DNA of 64,000 nt, taken from assembly GCA_020342235.1 (NCBI GenBank), contig CP073217.1:1-64000 (forward strand), read 5' to 3'. This document shows positions 60,810-64,000 of the stretch, piece by piece. The position numbers and the translations under genes are program-made. Below the pieces are notes generated by a model. That model had not been told where the DNA came from. It saw only the letters and a list, made by a program, of their open reading frames with translations, and ran no database searches. This DNA is from Saccharomycopsis phalli. Taxonomy: Eukaryota > Ascomycota > Saccharomycetes > Ascoideales > Saccharomycopsidaceae. Positions within the stretch are counted from its first letter, which is position 1, and each line of letters starts with the position of its first letter.

Positions 60810-62831
60810 ATGTATTTAAACCCCAATGACTTCCCTGGAGCGTTCAAGAAGATCAAAAAGACTTCGTTGACACATTCAACGTGCAAGTTGGTCATCTATG
60901 TATCGTGTCTCTCGATTGATTCGCTCTGTGGTGCCAAGGTCCTCTCGCTTCTTCTTCAAAAGGAAATTATACCTTACCAATTGATCCCGGTGGTGGGATA
61001 TAGCGACTTGAAAGGCCACTATGAGAAGTTGGACAGCGAGATTACCAATGTGATAATGCTAGGGTGTGGAGCAATGGTTGATATTGAGGGTTTTTTGGGC
61101 ATTGACGGAGCCCTGTATGTGCAGGATGGTCATGTGAAGCGACAAGTGTATATTTTGGATGGGCATCGGCCGTGGAATTTAGATAATGTGTTTGGGTCTG
61201 ATATTGTGTGTTGTTTTGATGATGGGATGATTGATGAGGATTTGAAGGAGGAGAAATTGGCGTATGAAAAGTTGTTGGAGGATGACGAAAATGAGGATGA
61301 TGAAAAAGAGGATGATGAAAAAGAGGATGATGAAAAAGAGGATGATGAAAAAGAAGATGACGAAAAAGAGGATGATGAAAAAGAGGATGATGAAAAAGAA
61401 GATGACGAAAAAGAAGATGACGAAAAAGAAGATGGGAACGACACTGATAATGACAAACCCGAGGAAATGGCAAATTCAAAAAGATCGCGGGACATTACCG
61501 AGTTTGAAGAAACCCTCGAAACATATTATAACCAGGGAACCACGATTTCCACTTCTGTGGCGGCTCAGATGTACTCGATGGTTTCGTCACTCAACAATGA
61601 GGCAAATATCGACCTGCTCTGGCTTACAATTATAGGAACCACGTCGCTAGATTACCTCTACCCCCAAGTATACAAGAAGTTCTATCCGTTGTTAAATGAC
61701 GAGGTGTTGCGAATGGCTGGCGGGTCCGAGCGAAGCAGAAAGGCGGACAACATGTCGATTTCCATTGGAAAAGACTACTACTTGTTTCTCCTTCGGCACT
61801 GGTCGTTGTACAACAGTTTCTACTACTCCAACTTTGTCAATGCCAAGCTTTCTCTATGGCAGGAGGAAGGCCGGAAGAAGTTGAACAAGATGTTTGCGAA
61901 AATGGGCATCAGTTTGCAGGTAGCAAACCAGAACTGGCTATACATGGACATTGACGTCAAGCGCAAGTTGGACTCGATTTTCTCCAAGTATTTGGAGATT
62001 TACGATTTGCAGGATTTGGTGCGCGATGGCTTTGTAAGGCAGTTTGGCTATAACGGACAACTTTCAGCCAGCGAGTACGTGGAATCATTGATTGCGTTGC
62101 TCCAGCACAACCAAGTGCAGTCAGAGGAAGCGGTGGAGGAAAATTCACTTGACAAGAGCGAGTCTGATATTATGCGGCGAATTGAGGACAAGGAGAATGT
62201 CTGGGTGACCAATTTTTGGTCTTCCTGGGACGCGGTATCGAACCAGAGCGGTAAGAAGAACCGGGGCATGGTCATGATCAATAAGGGGCTTGAAATTGCG
62301 CGGGAGTCGCAGCAGATTATCTTCAAGACCGGGGTGATGGTGATGGAGAAGAAGATGATCAAGAATTTGCGGGTGTTCCGACTCGTGGTGCTCAAGGACG
62401 AGTCGATTCCGAATTTGGCGTTTTACAGAAATCCGCTTAATCTTACGCGACTAGGCCAGTGGATTTTAGAGAGCTTGGCGGAGATTGAGTATCTGCCTTT
62501 GCTTCCCCTTGTTCTTGCGGTGCTAGACGTGGAAACCGACACGTATTTGTTGATTGGAATGGCGCCACTTTACTCACGCAGCATGCTCGCCAGCAAGACC
62601 CAGGAATCACGGCAGACGCACCGGCACAAGCGCAAGCATCGTAAAGTGGAGCTGGAGGAGATTAATGTGAGCAAGGTGATTGTTAATACGTTTAGTATTG
62701 CGTTTAAGCAGGTGGCCAGTACTACAGGTGCGAAGGTGAGGATAGATAGTTTTGAGAGTTCGGTGATTGAGGTTCGGAAGGACGATTTGTCGCCATTTTT
62801 GGAGAAGTTGACTCTTTGCGGGATGGTGTGA
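60810..62831 (+). CDS. CDC45: Replication initiation factor Cdc45
   Basis: 673 residues (650 in S. cerevisiae). Cdc45 joins Mcm2-7 and GINS as the CMG helicase at replication origins. The N-terminal DHH-like part is recognisable: CKLVIYVSCLSIDSLCGAKVLSLLLQ, PVVGYSDL, then VYILDGHRPWNLDNVFG and VCCFDD. An acidic linker follows at 150-225. The C-terminal part includes LLWLTIIGTTSLDYLYP, LFLLRHWSLYNSFYYS and GISLQVANQNWLYMD (the family's conserved block). The end, SPFLEKLTLCGMV, fits the family's C-terminus. The acidic linker is expanded by an in-frame minisatellite. The ATG at 60810 is supported by the conserved start (MYLNPNDFPGAFKKIK). Confidence 0.96.
   Translation: MYLNPNDFPGAFKKIKKTSLTHSTCKLVIYVSCLSIDSLCGAKVLSLLLQKEIIPYQLIPVVGYSDLKGHYEKLDSEITNVIMLGCGAMVDIEGFLGIDGALYVQDGHVKRQVYILDGHRPWNLDNVFGSDIVCCFDDGMIDEDLKEEKLAYEKLLEDDENEDDEKEDDEKEDDEKEDDEKEDDEKEDDEKEDDEKEDDEKEDDEKEDGNDTDNDKPEEMANSKRSRDITEFEETLETYYNQGTTISTSVAAQMYSMVSSLNNEANIDLLWLTIIGTTSLDYLYPQVYKKFYPLLNDEVLRMAGGSERSRKADNMSISIGKDYYLFLLRHWSLYNSFYYSNFVNAKLSLWQEEGRKKLNKMFAKMGISLQVANQNWLYMDIDVKRKLDSIFSKYLEIYDLQDLVRDGFVRQFGYNGQLSASEYVESLIALLQHNQVQSEEAVEENSLDKSESDIMRRIEDKENVWVTNFWSSWDAVSNQSGKKNRGMVMINKGLEIARESQQIIFKTGVMVMEKKMIKNLRVFRLVVLKDESIPNLAFYRNPLNLTRLGQWILESLAEIEYLPLLPLVLAVLDVETDTYLLIGMAPLYSRSMLASKTQESRQTHRHKRKHRKVELEEINVSKVIVNTFSIAFKQVASTTGAKVRIDSFESSVIEVRKDDLSPFLEKLTLCGMV
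61278..61440 (+). repeat. 15-bp coding minisatellite (EDDEK) in CDC45
   Basis: One EDDEN unit, nine EDDEK units (GARGATGAYGAAAAA) and a partial EDGN unit. Two codon variants, GAGGATGAT and GAAGATGAC, are interspersed in the order gggg a gg aa, indicating unit duplication rather than point mutation alone. Confidence 0.93.
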
Positions 62832-63090
62832 GGCAAAGGGAAAGGGAAGGGAAGGGAAGTGAGAAGGTGAGAAGGTGAGAAGGTGAGAAGGTGAGAAATG
62901 AGAAGGTGAGAAAATGAGAAGGTGAGAAAATGAGAAATGAGAAAATGAGAAGGCGAGAAGGCGGGAAAATGAGAACGAAAATAATGTAAAAGGTACAAGG
63001 TGAGAGAGCAAGAGTGAAAAGGGAAAAGTGAGAAAGAAAGTAAATGTCAAAGATAAAAGGTGAGAGAATGTGAGAGAGTGAGCGTGCTGG
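62832..63090. repeat. Polypurine tract of GAGAAGGTGA-type repeats, 3' of CDC45
   Basis: About 250 bp of nearly pure A and G on the plus strand, built from 10-bp GAGAAGGTGA and 9-10-bp GAGAAAATGA variants. The complementary strand reads as long Ser/Phe/Leu frames that are artefacts. Confidence 0.9.
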
Positions 63091-63631
63091 AAAACGTAGA
63101 TAGCATAATACAACGTCATTGTTACATAGACACTACCATGTAATATAAATCAAAGAGCCCACAACTTCTAGTTTGCTTTACCAAGACCTGCCTTTTATTG
63201 TTACTTCTTGACAATGAGAGCTTCCCCACATGCATATTGCAGAAGATCCGACTGAGCCGTTGTAAATACAACTATAAGTATGCGAGTTTTACATAATTAC
63301 AAGTAGGAAATGATACCAGTGGTTTTGATTGCTATCTCATAATGTGTTTTAATTACACAAAACATTAATTACCTCAAACTGTTTTAGTAGCTGTCCATCC
63401 ATCTTGGACTGTATCTTAGAGCCAACTACATTCCAGAACTAGCACACCACAAGAAAACAAGAAGCACCACATGCCAAGCGGATAATTGCAGCATGAACAT
63501 GTACCATGATTCAAGTTAAGCGCCGAGAATTGTATATAAAGCGAGGTCCCTGCCAGAATCTGGCGTCCCGACTATTCCCACGTGACACGATATCGGGATA
63601 TGTTCCCGGGTAACAAAACACAGTCCACACC
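63091..63631. other. Promoter side of the gene at 63632
   Basis: TGTATATAAAG at 63531-63541 is a likely TATA box about 95 bp before the ATG. Nothing else recognised. Confidence 0.45.
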
Positions 63632-64000
63632 ATGAGCCACAACGACACAATAAACAGCGAAATATTTGAGGATCTGACCCGGAAACCGGCCCGCGGACCT
63701 GAGCGGTTCAGCAGCGCGATCTTCCGGTCGTTCAAGAAGTCCTTCTCGCCGCTCGGGCTGGAGTTCAGCGACAAATCAATGTCGACGCGCGACGAGTCGT
63801 TTGACTTTGTATTGCGCCGTGGCGGAACCGATCCCGACTTGAAGATGTTCAACAACGGCCGGCTTCTCCGCGAGTCGCGCATCAATTCGCTCCGGCAGGC
63901 CGAAGTGACGTCGGGGATAATCTTCCAGCAGATTTACGGCGACAACAAGCGAAGCCGGCGCAAGGGCATCTTGTCAGAGAAGAAAGGCCGCATCGACGAG
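63632..64000 (+). CDS. 5' part of an unidentified protein gene, cut by the window edge
   Basis: An ATG at 63632 (context CACACCATGAG) opens a frame that stays open for 123 codons to the end of the window. The product starts MSHNDTINSEIFEDLTRK and is rich in Ser, Arg and Phe, with a basic patch near the end (NKRSRRKGILSEKKGR). It has no signal peptide or membrane segment so far. GC content and codon use (CGC, GGC, CTC) resemble the 5' half of the Munc13-like gene. I do not recognise a family from this fragment. Confidence 0.7.
   Translation, partial: MSHNDTINSEIFEDLTRKPARGPERFSSAIFRSFKKSFSPLGLEFSDKSMSTRDESFDFVLRRGGTDPDLKMFNNGRLLRESRINSLRQAEVTSGIIFQQIYGDNKRSRRKGILSEKKGRIDE

Noticed and set aside
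62570-63119. Ser/Phe/Leu-rich frames on the minus strand behind CDC45
   Set aside because: They read the complementary strand of a polypurine repeat.

Overview
The window is yeast nuclear DNA (Saccharomycotina). The evidence is single-exon genes for Cdc45, thiolase (Erg10), Sen2, Lcl2 and a Dcr2-type phosphatase; one gene with a 37-base intron (TACTGAC branch site close to the acceptor); GPI-anchored adhesins with flocculin-type PWTGT repeats; and tRNA genes with short introns after the anticodon. A CTG codon at a conserved Leu of Cdc45 (DLLW) argues weakly against CUG-Ser decoding. Tad-like LINEs and a Munc13-like protein point to an early-branching lineage such as Dipodascaceae or Trichomonascaceae; that placement is inference.

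Layout. Positions 1-41 kb are AT-rich and poor in genes. They hold two tandem proteinase-K-like genes without a propeptide (1.7-5.3 kb), two large adhesin genes (15.1-18.2 and 31.8-35.5 kb), one unknown secreted protein (37.6-38.9 kb) and three tRNA genes. The rest is repeats: a nearly whole LINE (18.8-23.9 kb) with a 12-15 bp target duplication, an inverted 3' fragment of the same LINE, remnants of a second LINE family, at least four families of LTR-type fossils, and a long AAT microsatellite. This looks like an accessory or subtelomere-like region. From 41 to 64 kb lies ordinary gene-dense sequence: DCR2, an unrecognised possibly mitochondrial gene, a Munc13-like gene divergent from a SWIB gene (TRI1/UAF30 type), ERG10, tRNA-Lys, tRNA-Trp, SEN2, LCL2, CDC45 and the 5' part of an unknown gene at the right edge. 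LINE debris at 45.0-46.2 and 51.8-53.8 kb interrupts it.

How parts relate. The proteases, adhesins and the 447-residue protein all carry signal peptides, so the left part is a secretome and cell-surface cluster; the adhesins and the 447-residue gene have a TATA box 35-60 bp before their ATG. The strongest structural signal is at the tRNA genes. In front of tRNA-Gln and tRNA-Leu, solo LTRs of one family (287 bp, 5-bp target duplications) each sit exactly 56 bp upstream of the tRNA and point away from it. Behind the one at tRNA-Gln lies an older copy that, with the younger insertion removed, would have landed 57 bp away; it was later split by a solo LTR of another family. Two of the five tRNA genes have introns, and SEN2, a subunit of the tRNA-splicing enzyme, is in the same window.

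Several apparent starts are TTG or GTG. Because this is a eukaryote, starts here were moved to the first in-frame ATG or, for the SWIB gene, to an upstream exon.
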